DNA from: Polyangiaceae bacterium | GTDB taxonomy: Bacteria; Myxococcota_A; Polyangia; Polyangiales; Polyangiaceae | DNA: 64,000 nucleotides | Assembly (NCBI GenBank): GCA_019637265.1 | Contig: JAHBVY010000014.1 | Location: 22,714-86,713 of the forward strand | Direction: 5' to 3' | Part shown: positions 17,077 to 26,026 of the stretch, piece after piece | Numbering within the stretch: position 1 is the first letter of the stretch | How the letters are laid out: each line of letters begins with the position of its first letter | Program-made: the position numbers and the translations under genes | The notes under the pieces: model-generated | What the model was told of the DNA's origin: nothing | What the model saw: only the letters and a program-made list of their open reading frames with translations | Database searches by the model: none

Positions 17077-17573
17077 TGCGGGTCCTGGTGGTCGAGGATT
17101 CAGCCAGCATGCGCTCCTTCGTGCGGAGCGCGCTCGAGTCCGAGCCGAGCTTCGACGAGGTGGAGGTGGTGGAGGCCGCCAGCGGCTTCGACGCGCTGCG
17201 GCTGCTGCCGAGGGGGCCGTACCAGCTGGTGATCACCGACATCAACATGCCGGACATCAACGGGCTCGAGCTGCTGCGCTTCATCCGCACCAGCGCGCGG
17301 CACCCAGACGTGCCGGTGCTCATCATCTCCACCCAGCGCTCCGAACGCGATCGGGAGCGCGGCCTGGCGCTCGGCGCGACGGGCTACCTGGTGAAGCCGT
17401 TCAGCGCGGAGGCGCTGTGCGAGGAGGTCGCGCGGCAGATCAGAGCAGCTGACGACGCGGCGCAGGGCTCGAATGCGCCGCAGGGCTCGAATGCGCCGCC
17501 TGATGGTGCGCTCGCCGAGCCCAAGCCTGGCGCTGCGGGGCGGGCGGGTGATGAGGGGGAGCCCGATGGTTGA
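17076..17573 (+). CDS. cheY: CheY-like response regulator
   Basis: 165 aa. A single receiver domain fills residues 1-125: acidic pocket E7/D8 (VLVVEDSASMRSF), the phospho-acceptor D55 in LVITDINMPDINGLEL, the Thr/Ser switch (LIISTQ) and the conserved Lys in GYLVKPF. No output domain follows; the last 40 residues are a disordered tail with a perfect 18-bp duplication encoding QGSNAP twice (about 17459-17494). The ATG overlaps the stop of the upstream hydrolase gene, and its end overlaps the cheA start by 8 bp. Likely takes phosphate from the CheA encoded next and signals to an output not encoded here. Confidence 0.93.
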   Translation: MRVLVVEDSASMRSFVRSALESEPSFDEVEVVEAASGFDALRLLPRGPYQLVITDINMPDINGLELLRFIRTSARHPDVPVLIISTQRSERDRERGLALGATGYLVKPFSAEALCEEVARQIRAADDAAQGSNAPQGSNAPPDGALAEPKPGAAGRAGDEGEPDG

Positions 17574-19686
17574 GCTCGGTGACAAAGCGCGCGAGGAGTT
17601 CTTCAGTGAGGCTCAGGAGATCATCGAGCAGCTGAGCCGGAGCCTGCTCAGCTTGGACGCCGCCGAGCGGGGCGGGAAGAGCGACCCGTCGCTCATCAAC
17701 GAGGCGTTCCGCGCGGTGCACACGCTGAAGGGCCTGGCGGGGCTGTTCGGCGCCAGCCGGATGGGGCAGCTCAGCCACGAGCTGGAGGACATCTTGGATG
17801 ACCTTCGCCTCGGGCGGCTCGCCCTCAGCGCGCGCGTGCTCGATCTGCTGTTCGCCGCCGTGGAGACCTATGGGCAGGTGCTGAGCGCGGAGCGCGAGCA
17901 GAGCTTGGAGTCGCTGCCCGGGCTCGATGAGTTGCTCGAGCGCGTCCGCGGCGTGCGTCAGGCGCCGGCGGCCACCAGCCACCCGATCGCCGAGTATGAG
18001 CTCGATCCAGGGGTGCTCGCGGTGCTCACGGAGTACGAGGAGCATCGCCTGCGCTCGAGCGTGGAGCATGGCCTCGGGCTGTTCCGGCTGCGGGTGGAGT
18101 TCGACCTCGCGACCATCGATAAGGCGCTGGAGGACATCAAGCAGCGCGGTAAGGCGCACGGGGAGATCATCACCTACCTGCCCACGGGGGAGGCGAGTCG
18201 GCCTGACACCATCGAGCTCGATCTGCTGATGGCATCGACCGACACCCTGACCACGCTGCGCGCGTCGCTGGCCGATGATCACGTGACGATCGACGAGGTG
18301 CCGCGCCGCCGCATCGCGACCAGCGTCACCATCCCCCCCGAAGAAGCTCGCTCCGAGGAGGGCCTCGCGCGGGCGCGCTCCGAAGCGGTGCGCTCCGAGA
18401 TCAGCCAGGAGCCCGTGGAGCCTGGCGGGGGCGCGCTGGACGCCAGCCTTCGCAGCGTGACCCAGACGGTGCGGGTGGACATCCGCAAGCTCGACCACCT
18501 GATGAACATCGTGGGTGAGCTCGCCATCGTGCGCGGCGCGGTGGCGCGCACCGCCGAGCGCCTGCGCGCCGAGGGTCAGCGCCAACTGGCCTCCGAGCTG
18601 GCCCGCCTGCATCGCACCTTCGATCGGCGCCTGAGCGAGATGCAGGAGGGGATCTTGGAGGTGCGGATGGTGCCGCTCGGGCAGGTGTTCGATCGCCTGG
18701 CTCGGGTGGTGCGCCAGATCAGCCGCGAGGTGGGCAAGGAGATCCGCCTGGTGATCACCGGCGCGGAGACGGAGATAGACAAGCTCATCGTGGAGGAGCT
18801 CAGCGACCCGCTGATGCACATGATCCGGAACGCCATCGATCACGGCATCGAGGGGACACTGCAGCGTGAATCCGTGGGGAAACCGGCCGCCGGCACCATC
18901 GCCCTGAACGCGTACCAGAAGGGCAACCACGTCATGATCGAGATCGAGGATGACGGGGCGGGGGTGGACGACGTGGCGCTGGTGCGCCGCGCGGTGGAGG
19001 GCGGCAAGCTGGACCCGGCGGAGGTGGGCGACCTGAGCCGCGACGAGATCTTGGGGCTCATGTTCTTGCCCGGGGTGAGCACCCGAGAGGAGGCGGGGGA
19101 CCTCAGCGGGCGCGGTGTGGGGATGGACGTCGTGAAGACGAACATCAGCAAGCTCGGTGGGGTCATCGACGTGCAGTCGGAGATGGGCATCGGCACCAAG
19201 ATGACCATCACCTTGCCGATCACGCTGGCCATCGTGAGCGCCCTGGTGATCCGGGTGGGGGTGCAGGTGTTCGCGATCCCGCTCAGCAGCGTGAGCGAGG
19301 CGATCGCCTTCGAGGAGGCGCACGTCCGCGTGGTGGACACGCGCGAGGTGATGACGCTGCGCGGGCGGACGTTGCCGCTCTGTCGCCTGCGTCAGTTGTT
19401 CCAGTTGCCTGACGAGCGCCAAGGGCGCGGCTTCGTGGTGGTGACGGAGGTGGGCAGCCGGCGCCTGGGGCTGGTGGTGGATCACCTGGTGGGGCAGCAG
19501 GACATCGTCATCAAGGCGCTCGGGGAGTCGCTCGCCAGGGTGCGAGGGATCGCTGGAGCGACGGAGATGGAAGATCAGAAGGTGGCGCTAGTGCTCGACA
19601 CCGCGGCGCTGATGGAAGAGGTGCTGGTGGGGCTCGAGGCGCGGGAGCTGAGCGAGCGCCGGGAGGACAGGCGATGGGCCAGATGA
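17566..19686 (+). CDS. cheA: Chemotaxis histidine kinase CheA
   Basis: 706 aa from ATG at 17566, chosen for the GAGGGGGA ribosome site just upstream; the longer frame from 17473 overlaps cheY. Domains in order: Hpt with phospho-accepting His52 (AVHTLKGLAGLFG); a middle region with a second conserved block (DLATIDKALEDIKQRG to TIELDLLMAST); the dimerisation P3 helices beginning VRVDIRKLDHLMNIVGELAI; the HATPase domain with N-box MIRNAIDHGIEG, G1 EDDGAGVD and G2 GRGVGMDVVKTN; and a C-terminal CheW-like domain. It is a hybrid-free class II kinase. Its partners CheY, two CheW proteins, CheR and CheB are in the same operon, but no receptor gene is. Confidence 0.95.
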   Translation: MVELGDKAREEFFSEAQEIIEQLSRSLLSLDAAERGGKSDPSLINEAFRAVHTLKGLAGLFGASRMGQLSHELEDILDDLRLGRLALSARVLDLLFAAVETYGQVLSAEREQSLESLPGLDELLERVRGVRQAPAATSHPIAEYELDPGVLAVLTEYEEHRLRSSVEHGLGLFRLRVEFDLATIDKALEDIKQRGKAHGEIITYLPTGEASRPDTIELDLLMASTDTLTTLRASLADDHVTIDEVPRRRIATSVTIPPEEARSEEGLARARSEAVRSEISQEPVEPGGGALDASLRSVTQTVRVDIRKLDHLMNIVGELAIVRGAVARTAERLRAEGQRQLASELARLHRTFDRRLSEMQEGILEVRMVPLGQVFDRLARVVRQISREVGKEIRLVITGAETEIDKLIVEELSDPLMHMIRNAIDHGIEGTLQRESVGKPAAGTIALNAYQKGNHVMIEIEDDGAGVDDVALVRRAVEGGKLDPAEVGDLSRDEILGLMFLPGVSTREEAGDLSGRGVGMDVVKTNISKLGGVIDVQSEMGIGTKMTITLPITLAIVSALVIRVGVQVFAIPLSSVSEAIAFEEAHVRVVDTREVMTLRGRTLPLCRLRQLFQLPDERQGRGFVVVTEVGSRRLGLVVDHLVGQQDIVIKALGESLARVRGIAGATEMEDQKVALVLDTAALMEEVLVGLEARELSERREDRRWAR

Positions 19687-20165
19687 CGGCGCGGCGCTCC
19701 GCGCAGCTCGCGGAGGCGGCGGAGCGCGGGCTGGTGCACGAGTACCTGGCCTTCGTGCTCGCGGGTGAGCTCTACGCGGTCGATCTGGCGCGCGTCCGCG
19801 AGATCTTGAGCCCACCGCCGATCACCTTGGTGCCACGCGCGGGGCGCGAGGTGCTCGGCGTGTGCAGCGTGCGCGGGCTCCTGGTCACGGTGGTGGACTT
19901 GCGGCTTCGGCTCCGGTTGCCGGCCGCGCCGGTGACGCGCCGGAGCCGCATCTTGCTCGCGCTGGCCAACTCGGGGGAGGTGGTGGGCTTGATGGTCGAT
20001 GAGGTGAAGCAGGTGGTCAGGTTGGCTGAGTCGGAGCTGGAGCTCGCGCAAGGGGTGCTCGGCGGGGACGTCGCGGAGCACGTGATGGGGATCGCGCGGC
20101 CCGCGGGCGCGGTGCTGGTGCTGCTCGATCTCGGGGCGATCGTGTCGGGAGCGGCCCGTGGCTAG
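19674..20165 (+). CDS. cheW: CheW-like coupling protein 1
   Basis: 163 aa. A single CheW domain starts near residue 22 (EYLAFVLAGELYAVDLARVREIL) and shows the family pattern of VLGVCSVRGLLVTVVDLRLRL and VGLMVDEVKQVVRL. CheW proteins link receptors to CheA. The gene overlaps the cheA end by 13 bp; a second ATG at 19683 overlaps the cheA stop as ATGA and is an equal candidate. The 75-bp gap to the next gene holds palindromic element E4, the only real gap in this operon. Confidence 0.9.
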   Translation: MGQMTARRSAQLAEAAERGLVHEYLAFVLAGELYAVDLARVREILSPPPITLVPRAGREVLGVCSVRGLLVTVVDLRLRLRLPAAPVTRRSRILLALANSGEVVGLMVDEVKQVVRLAESELELAQGVLGGDVAEHVMGIARPAGAVLVLLDLGAIVSGAARG

Positions 20166-20180
20166 CGCGCCTCGTCGTCC

Positions 20181-20220
20181 ACTGGAGCGCGATGAGCGGC
20201 GAACCGTTCGTCACACTGAC
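20181..20220. repeat. Dispersed palindromic element, copy E4 inside the Che operon
   Basis: Short copy: GCGATGAGCGGCGAACCGTT then CGTCAC. It retains the palindromic core but not the left part of the longer copies. It lies in the gap between the two cheW genes, so it is transcribed with the operon and could act as a hairpin affecting expression of the distal genes. Confidence 0.55.
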
Positions 20221-20240
20221 GTCCGCTGCGGAGGCGACGC

Positions 20241-20735
20241 GTGACGCACAAGTTCCGCCCTGTGTCCGCCAAGAGCCTGGTCGGCTTCGTGGTGGGCGAC
20301 GTCGGCTACGCGGTGCCGATCAGCGCGGTGCGGGAGATCGTGAACCCGCTGCCGCTCACCGCGCTGCCTCACGCGCCCCCCGCGGTGGCGGGCGTCGCCG
20401 ATCACCGCGGTGAGGTGCTCTCCGTGGTGGACCTGCGGGTGCGCTTCGGCGTCGCCCCGCGCGGCGATCGCTCGCGTGACAAGTGGATCTTGGTGGAGTC
20501 CGGGGGGCGCACCGTGGGCCTCATCGTCGACCGGGTGACGGAGGTGTTCGGTACCGCAGGCGAGGCGCTGCGCCCGGCGCCCGAGCTGGGGGTTGGGGAC
20601 GACGTGCGCGGCATCGTCGGGGTCACCACCCACGACGGCACGCTCACCTTCGTGCTCGACGTGAGTCGGTTCGATGAGCTGACGCAAGGTGTGGGCGCGC
20701 CGGCGCTCTCCGCGCCGAAGGAGGGCATGAAGTGA
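20241..20735 (+). CDS. cheW: CheW-like coupling protein 2
   Basis: 164 aa with a GTG start at 20241, preceded by GAGG at 20231. One CheW domain: SLVGFVVGDVGYAVPISAVREIVNP, then GVADHRGEVLSVVDLRVRFG and VGLIVDRVTEVF. It is clearly divergent from the first CheW of the operon, which suggests separate partners (for example CheA binding versus a receptor class) rather than a recent duplicate. The last codons overlap the start of the HEAT-repeat gene. Confidence 0.9.
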   Translation: MTHKFRPVSAKSLVGFVVGDVGYAVPISAVREIVNPLPLTALPHAPPAVAGVADHRGEVLSVVDLRVRFGVAPRGDRSRDKWILVESGGRTVGLIVDRVTEVFGTAGEALRPAPELGVGDDVRGIVGVTTHDGTLTFVLDVSRFDELTQGVGAPALSAPKEGMK

Positions 20736-22873
20736 GCGTCGAGCGTCCTCGGGATCAGGCGTCGGCGGTGGTGGAGGCGCGGCGTCAGGCGATCGCGGCG
20801 CTGGCGGAGGAGCCGAGCGCCGATCGCGTGGAGCGCCTGATGGAGGCGCTCGGGGACGAGGAGTGGCGCATCCGCAAGGAGGCGGTGAGCGTCATCAAGC
20901 AGCTCTCGCCTTCATCCGTTTTACTGACGGCGTTGCTCGACGCGCTGGCGCCGGGCGAGAACGTGGGGCTCCGCAACGCGGCGGTGGAGGCGATCGGTCA
21001 CTTCGGTGAGGTCGCCGCGGCGGGCTTGGTGGAGCGGCTCCCGTCGCTCGACGCCGACGGTCGGAAGCTGGCGGCCGAGGCGCTCGCGGCGGCGGGCGGC
21101 GCGCGGGCGCTCGATGGGCTCGCGGCGCTGCTGGAGGACGCCGACCCCAACGTGCGCGCGGCGGCGGTGGAGGCCGTCGGCAGCGCGGCGATCGGCAGCT
21201 ACCCGCGCGCGGTGGCGCTGCTCGAGGGTTGCCTCGACGACGCCGAGCCCTTCGTTCGCTTCGCTGCTTTGGATGGCTTGAATCGATTGGAGGTGGTGCT
21301 GCCGCTGTCGGTGCTCACGCCGCTGCTCACTGCGCGCGCGCTGCTACCCGCCGCGCTGCTCGCGGCGGGGCGCACCGGCGAGCCCCAGGCCGCGGCGCCG
21401 CTCGTCGGCGCGCTCTCTCGCGCGCGTGGGAGCGGCTGGGTGACGGCGGCCATCGCGCTGAGTCAGCTCGCCGCGTCAGGGGAGCGCGCGCGGACGGCGG
21501 TGCGGCGCGCGCTCGAGGGGCTCGCCGCGGCGGATCGCAAGAAGCTGCTGCACCTCGCGACGGAGGCGCCGCCGCCCGGTGGCGGTGGTGAGGAGGCCGA
21601 TCCTGGGCGCCGGGCGGCGCTGCTGCTCGCCGGGGTGCTCGGCGGTCGCGAGGCGGCGCGGGCGGCGCTCTCGGGGCTCGAGCACGACACCCTGGCGGGT
21701 GAGGCGGAGGCTGCCCTGCTCTGGATCGGCGTCGACGCCATCGAGCCTCTGGTCGAGCAGCTCACGGTGGGCTCCTCGGCGCGGCCTGCCGTGCTCGGGG
21801 TGCTCGGGCGGCTCCTGCGCGGCTCACCCGCGCACCCCGCCGCGGAGCACCTCGTCTCGGCGCTGTCCGCCAGCGAGCCGCAAGTTGCCCGCGCGGCGCT
21901 GCTCGCGCTCTCGGAGGTGCGGGACGTGCGCTGCCTCGGCGCCTGCGAGCGCTGGCTCACCCTGAGCGCGCCCCCAGGGCTCCGCAAGGCGGCGGAGCAG
22001 GCGCTGTCGCTGGTCGCCGATAATTTCCGTGAGGAAACTTTGACGCTGGCGCGCGCCGCCGCCCAGCGCGAGACGGGGGCGCTGCTCGTCGCCTGCGTGA
22101 TCACCCTGCTGGGTGGCCCCGTGCTCGGCGACTTGGATCAAGATCTCGAGTACCTGGCGCGCGAGCTGAACAGCGAGAGCGCCGTGGTGCGCCGCGCGGT
22201 GGCGGAGGCGCTGGGGAGCGTGCGGAGCGCGCGCAGCGTGGACATCGTGGTGTTCGCGCTGACCGACGAGGAGCCGGAGGTGCAGCTCGCCGCGGTGCGC
22301 GCGCTGGGCCGCGCGCGTTCCCCTGAAGGTCAGCCGCTCGGCGTGGAGCGGCTGCTCGAGCTGATCGAACGTTCTCCTGACGAAATCGTGGTGGCGGCGG
22401 CGCTGCCCGCGCTGGGCGAGACTCAGGACCCACGCGCCGCGGCGGCGCTGCGGCCCCTCGCGCGCAGCGCCTCGGCCCTGGTCGCCGTCTCCGCGGTGGA
22501 GGCGCTCGGCGGCCTCGCGCGTGAGCTCGGCCCGCGCGCGGGCCAGGCGCTGAGCGGGCTGATCGAGGCGCTCTCCCACCCCGAGCCCGAGGTGGTCAAG
22601 GCCGCCGCGAGCGCGCTCTCGGAGCACCCCGATCCACGCGTGGTGACCCACCTCGGCGCTTGCTTGGATCACGAAGCCTGGGACGTGCGGCGCCTCGCGG
22701 CCGACCTGATCGGGCGCCGCGGCGGCCCTGGCACCATCGAGCTGCTCACGGCGCGCCACGCGCTCGAGACGGATCGCTCGGTGCGTGAGGCGGTGGCGCG
22801 CGCCTTGACGCGGCTCGCCTCGGCCTCGGGTCGCTTCACCACCTCACCCCCGCCGCGCTCAGAGCACGCGTGA
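20732..22873 (+). CDS. HEAT-repeat protein within the chemosensory operon
   Basis: 713 aa, GTG start at 20732 overlapping the cheW stop. Nearly the whole protein is HEAT/PBS-lyase-like helical repeats of about 30 residues: for example EEWRIRKEAVSVIKQLSP, DADPNVRAAAVEAVGSAAIG, DEEPEVQLAAVRALGRARSP, HPEPEVVKAAASALSEHPDP and HEAWDVRRLAADLIGRRGG. No enzyme motif or membrane segment is seen. Such proteins form curved scaffolds that bind other proteins. The position between cheW and cheR, with overlaps at both ends, says it works with this pathway; I infer a scaffold or adaptor for the array, but no partner can be read from the sequence. Confidence 0.85.
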   Translation: MSVERPRDQASAVVEARRQAIAALAEEPSADRVERLMEALGDEEWRIRKEAVSVIKQLSPSSVLLTALLDALAPGENVGLRNAAVEAIGHFGEVAAAGLVERLPSLDADGRKLAAEALAAAGGARALDGLAALLEDADPNVRAAAVEAVGSAAIGSYPRAVALLEGCLDDAEPFVRFAALDGLNRLEVVLPLSVLTPLLTARALLPAALLAAGRTGEPQAAAPLVGALSRARGSGWVTAAIALSQLAASGERARTAVRRALEGLAAADRKKLLHLATEAPPPGGGGEEADPGRRAALLLAGVLGGREAARAALSGLEHDTLAGEAEAALLWIGVDAIEPLVEQLTVGSSARPAVLGVLGRLLRGSPAHPAAEHLVSALSASEPQVARAALLALSEVRDVRCLGACERWLTLSAPPGLRKAAEQALSLVADNFREETLTLARAAAQRETGALLVACVITLLGGPVLGDLDQDLEYLARELNSESAVVRRAVAEALGSVRSARSVDIVVFALTDEEPEVQLAAVRALGRARSPEGQPLGVERLLELIERSPDEIVVAAALPALGETQDPRAAAALRPLARSASALVAVSAVEALGGLARELGPRAGQALSGLIEALSHPEPEVVKAAASALSEHPDPRVVTHLGACLDHEAWDVRRLAADLIGRRGGPGTIELLTARHALETDRSVREAVARALTRLASASGRFTTSPPPRSEHA

Positions 22874-23784
22874 CCCGCGCCGCCTCGTCCAGCCCCTGGC
22901 GCCTCGCTTCGGATGATTTCCGGCTGCTGCGGGACGCCATCAAGGAGCGCGCGGGGCTCCACTTCGATGATGAGGCCGCCTACCTGTTCGAGCGCCGGCT
23001 CAGCGAGCGCGTGGAGGCGCTCGGCCTCTCGGGCTTCTCCGAATACTACAAGTACCTCCGCTTCCACCTGCGCGGCCGCGCGGAGATGGAAGAGGCGATC
23101 GAGCTGCTCACCACCAAGGAGACTTACTTCTTTCGCCAAGAGTATCAGCTGCACGGCTTCCGCGATGAGCTCTTGCCGCGTCTCTACGAGGCGAACCGCG
23201 CCCGTCGCCGGCTCACGGTGTGGAGCGCGGGCTGCTCCACGGGGGAGGAGGTCTACACGCTGGCGATCTTGATCCACCAGACGCGGCTGTTCGATGGCTG
23301 GGACGTCCGGGTCATCGGCAGCGATCTGTCGCGCGCCAGCGTGGCGCGAGCGCGGAGCGGCATCTATCGTGGCTCGGCGTTCCGCGTGACCTCCAAGTCG
23401 CTGCTCGACACCTACTTCACGGAGGTGCCGGGCGACGTGCGCGGCGGGCAAGCTTACCAGGTGGTGGACACCATCCGGCGCCGCTGTCAGTTCGGTCAGC
23501 TGAACTTATTGGACCCGAGCGCGGCGCCGCTGGTGGGCCGGGTGGACGCGGTGTTCTGTCGTAACGTGCTCATCTACTTCGACGTGGAGGCGCGGCGGCG
23601 CGTGATCGACATGCTTTATGATAGGTTGCTCCCGGGCGGCTACTTGATGCTGGGGCACTCCGAGTCACTCATCCACGTCTCGACGGCGTTCGAGCTGGTC
23701 CACCTCACTGAAGACTTGGTGTATCGCCGTCCACTGGCGGGCGCTCCCCTGTCCTCGACCACGTCGATCGCGGGGCTCAAATGA
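22870..23784 (+). CDS. cheR: Chemotaxis protein methyltransferase CheR
   Basis: 304 aa, GTG start overlapping the upstream stop (GTGA). It transfers methyl groups from SAM to Glu residues of receptors. The N-terminal helical domain (FRLLRDAIKERAGLHFDDEA) is followed by LLTTKETYFFRQ and the Rossmann-like domain with the SAM site SAGCSTGEEVYTLAILI, GSDLSRASVARARSGIY and VDAVFCRNVLIYF, then GGYLMLGHSESL at the end. There is no TPR extension. Its presence implies methyl-accepting receptors encoded elsewhere. Confidence 0.95.
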   Translation: MTRAASSSPWRLASDDFRLLRDAIKERAGLHFDDEAAYLFERRLSERVEALGLSGFSEYYKYLRFHLRGRAEMEEAIELLTTKETYFFRQEYQLHGFRDELLPRLYEANRARRRLTVWSAGCSTGEEVYTLAILIHQTRLFDGWDVRVIGSDLSRASVARARSGIYRGSAFRVTSKSLLDTYFTEVPGDVRGGQAYQVVDTIRRRCQFGQLNLLDPSAAPLVGRVDAVFCRNVLIYFDVEARRRVIDMLYDRLLPGGYLMLGHSESLIHVSTAFELVHLTEDLVYRRPLAGAPLSSTTSIAGLK

Positions 23785-24842
23785 GCGAGCCCATCAAGGT
23801 GCTCATCGTGGATGACTCCGCCTTCAATCGGCGGAGCGTGGCGCAGGCGCTCGGCGCGAGCCCAGAGGTGCGCGTGGTGGGCACCGCGGCTGACGGTGAG
23901 GAGGCGCTCCGGCTGGTGTCCGCGCTGCGCCCGGACGTCATCACGCTGGACCTCGAGATGCCGAAGATGGATGGCTTCACCTTCCTCCGCATCTTGATGA
24001 GCAAGATGCCGACGCCCGTCATCGTGGTGTCGAGCTACGCGCAGAAGGAGAACGTGTTCCGGGCGCTCGAGCTGGGCGCGCTCGACTTCATCGCCAAGCC
24101 TGACCGTCATTTAGACATGGAAATGGTCGGCGTGCGCGGCGCGCTGCTGCAGAAGGTGCTGCTCGTGCGCTCGCTCCGGCCGGATTCGCTCTCGCGTGCG
24201 CGGAGCTCCGAGCCGCTCTCCGCCGGCCTCCTGTCGGCCCAGCGCCCGCGCGCGCCTCGGGTCGCCCCGCGTCACCTGGTGGCCATCGCGTCGTCTACGG
24301 GTGGGCCCACGGCGCTGATGGAGATCTTCGCCAAGCTGCCTGAGCGTCGCAGCGTGGCGGCGGTGGTCGCGCAGCACATGCCCGAGAAGTTCACGCGCAC
24401 CTTCGCGGAGCGTTTGGATCGGCGCTCGCACCTCAGCGTGAGTGAGGCGCAAGACGGCGACGAGGTCACCGAGCAGACGGCCTTCGTGTGCCCCGGGCGC
24501 AAATGCATGGAGCTCGAGGGCGAGGGTGGCTCGAGCATCGCGCGGCTCCGCATCCGCTTCCCCGACCCGAGCGATCGCTACGTGCCGAGCGCGGATCGGC
24601 TGCTCACCTCCGCCGCCCAGGTCGCAGGGCCACGCACCATCGGCGTCATTCTCACCGGCATGGGGGACGACGGCCTGCAAGGCGCTCGCGCCATCCGCGA
24701 GGCGGGTGGGCGCGTGATCGCCGAGAGCGAGGAGACCGCGGTCGTGTATGGCATGCCGGGGGCCGTGGTTCGGGGGGGGTTGGCTAACGACGTGTTGCCC
24801 TTACCGGCGATCGCGGCCTGGCTCGCGGCGCTGGGCGGCTGA
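23781..24842 (+). CDS. cheB: Chemotaxis methylesterase/glutaminase CheB
   Basis: 353 aa, overlapping cheR by ATGA. Removes methyl groups from receptors when phosphorylated. The N-terminal receiver domain shows D11/D12 (VLIVDDSAFNRRS), the phosphorylation site D57 in VITLDLEMPKMDG and a Lys in DFIAKPD. After a linker, the esterase domain has the active-site Ser in AIASSTGGPTAL, His in VVAQHMPEKFT and Asp in LTGMGDDGLQGA. Last gene of the operon; no clear terminator is seen behind it. Confidence 0.95.
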   Translation: MSEPIKVLIVDDSAFNRRSVAQALGASPEVRVVGTAADGEEALRLVSALRPDVITLDLEMPKMDGFTFLRILMSKMPTPVIVVSSYAQKENVFRALELGALDFIAKPDRHLDMEMVGVRGALLQKVLLVRSLRPDSLSRARSSEPLSAGLLSAQRPRAPRVAPRHLVAIASSTGGPTALMEIFAKLPERRSVAAVVAQHMPEKFTRTFAERLDRRSHLSVSEAQDGDEVTEQTAFVCPGRKCMELEGEGGSSIARLRIRFPDPSDRYVPSADRLLTSAAQVAGPRTIGVILTGMGDDGLQGARAIREAGGRVIAESEETAVVYGMPGAVVRGGLANDVLPLPAIAAWLAALGG

Positions 24843-24981
24843 CGGCGCGCGTCGGCGCATCGCAGTCATCCGCGATCTAGTCAGCTGAATGGCCGAGTGC
24901 GGCCCGCGGGCCGTCCGACGCGCGTCGAGTCGCGTGCGCTTCGTGCCATCTGGTGTCGCGATCCACGGGCGCGCGACGCGC

Positions 24982-24999
24982 GTGTCACAAATGTGACAC
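24982..24999. promoter_or_regulatory. Inverted repeat before the DMT-like transporter, possible operator
   Basis: GTGTCAC, four bases AAAT, GTGACAC: a perfect 7-bp inverted repeat ending 10 bp before the preferred GTG start at 25010. The position suits repressor binding over a promoter or leader. The half-sites are inside-out compared with the CRP-type TGTGA-N6-TCACA order, so a different regulator family is likely. Confidence 0.5.
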
Positions 25000-25009
25000 A
25001 GTCGAAGCC

Positions 25010-26026
25010 GTGAGCAGCACAGCCAACAGCGCGGAGCCGAAGGCGGTCAGCATCTGGTGGTGGGCGTTCGGCTACTTCATGGCCTACGTCCCCTACTCGG
25101 CGCTGACCAAGGCGCTCTCCGATGGGCACCTGGGGGAGGCGATTTCAGGGCAGGCTATCTTACCTTTGTCGACCTTCGCGTCGATGCTCGCGATGGTCGC
25201 GTTCCTGCTGGGCACCGGCTGGTGGCGGAGCGCCACCAAGCGGCAGCTGGGGCGCTACCGCGTGCCGGTGCCCACGCGTTGGACGGCGCTCTCGGGGCTG
25301 TGCGGCGCCACCGTCCTCACCACCACCACGCTGGCCTACACCATCGATGGCACCTCGATCGTGTTCATGATGCTGCTCTTGCGCGGCGGCATGCTGGCGA
25401 TGGCGCCGCTGGTGGACGCGCTGTCGCGTCGCAAGGTGCAGCTCATCTCCTGGGTAGCGACCGGCCTGACGCTGTGCTCGCTCTTGGTGACGCTGGTGGG
25501 CCGCGATGAGAGCTTCGCGCTGCCGCTGGTGGCCATCATCGACGTCACGGCTTACCTCATCGCTTACTTCGTGCGCCTGCGCTTCATGTCGAAGCTCGCC
25601 AAGAGCGACGACGTGGAGGTGACGCGGCGCTACTTCGTGGAGGAGCAGCTGGTGTCGACGCCCGCGGCCTTCTTGGCGCTCGGGCTCTTGGCGCTGATCG
25701 GCGGGCCCTTCGCGGACATCCGCGCGGGCTTCACGGAGGTGCCCTTCAGCGCGCAGGCGCTGTGGCCGCCGCTCATCGGGGTGCTGAGCCAGGGCACCGG
25801 GATTTTTGGCGCGCTGGTGCTCTTGGACAAGAGCGAGAACACCTTCTCGGTGCCGGTCAACCGCGCGTCCTCGCTGCTCGCCGGCGTGGTGGCCACCCTG
25901 ACGCTCTACGCCTTGGGCGTCAGCCGGCCGCTGGATTGGCGCGAAGGCGTGGGCGCGGCGCTGGTCATCAGCGCCATCGTGGTGCTGTCGGTGCCCGGCA
26001 TGCTGAAGGCGCGCAAGGCGAGCTGA
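25010..26026 (+). CDS. DMT-like multi-pass membrane transporter
   Basis: 338 aa from GTG at 25010. About ten hydrophobic segments are visible, starting WWWAFGYFMAYVPYSAL and including LSTFASMLAMVAFLLG, VFMMLLLRGGMLAMAPLVDAL, LISWVATGLTLCSLLVTLVG, FFLALGL-type segments near residue 220 and VGAALVISAIVVLSVPG at the end. The two halves look like the five-plus-five layout of EamA/DMT carriers. Substrate unknown. The frame is open upstream to 24953, but this would place the start before the inverted repeat at 24982. It is convergent with fumC across a repeat-rich gap. Confidence 0.7.
   Translation: MSSTANSAEPKAVSIWWWAFGYFMAYVPYSALTKALSDGHLGEAISGQAILPLSTFASMLAMVAFLLGTGWWRSATKRQLGRYRVPVPTRWTALSGLCGATVLTTTTLAYTIDGTSIVFMMLLLRGGMLAMAPLVDALSRRKVQLISWVATGLTLCSLLVTLVGRDESFALPLVAIIDVTAYLIAYFVRLRFMSKLAKSDDVEVTRRYFVEEQLVSTPAAFLALGLLALIGGPFADIRAGFTEVPFSAQALWPPLIGVLSQGTGIFGALVLLDKSENTFSVPVNRASSLLAGVVATLTLYALGVSRPLDWREGVGAALVISAIVVLSVPGMLKARKAS

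Noticed and set aside
17440..19485. 681-codon minus-strand frame opposite cheA
   Set aside because: Antisense shadow of a fully conserved CheA; low-complexity His/Leu/Arg composition.
24982..24999. CRP/FNR-type binding site
   Set aside because: The half-site order is reversed relative to TGTGA-N6-TCACA.
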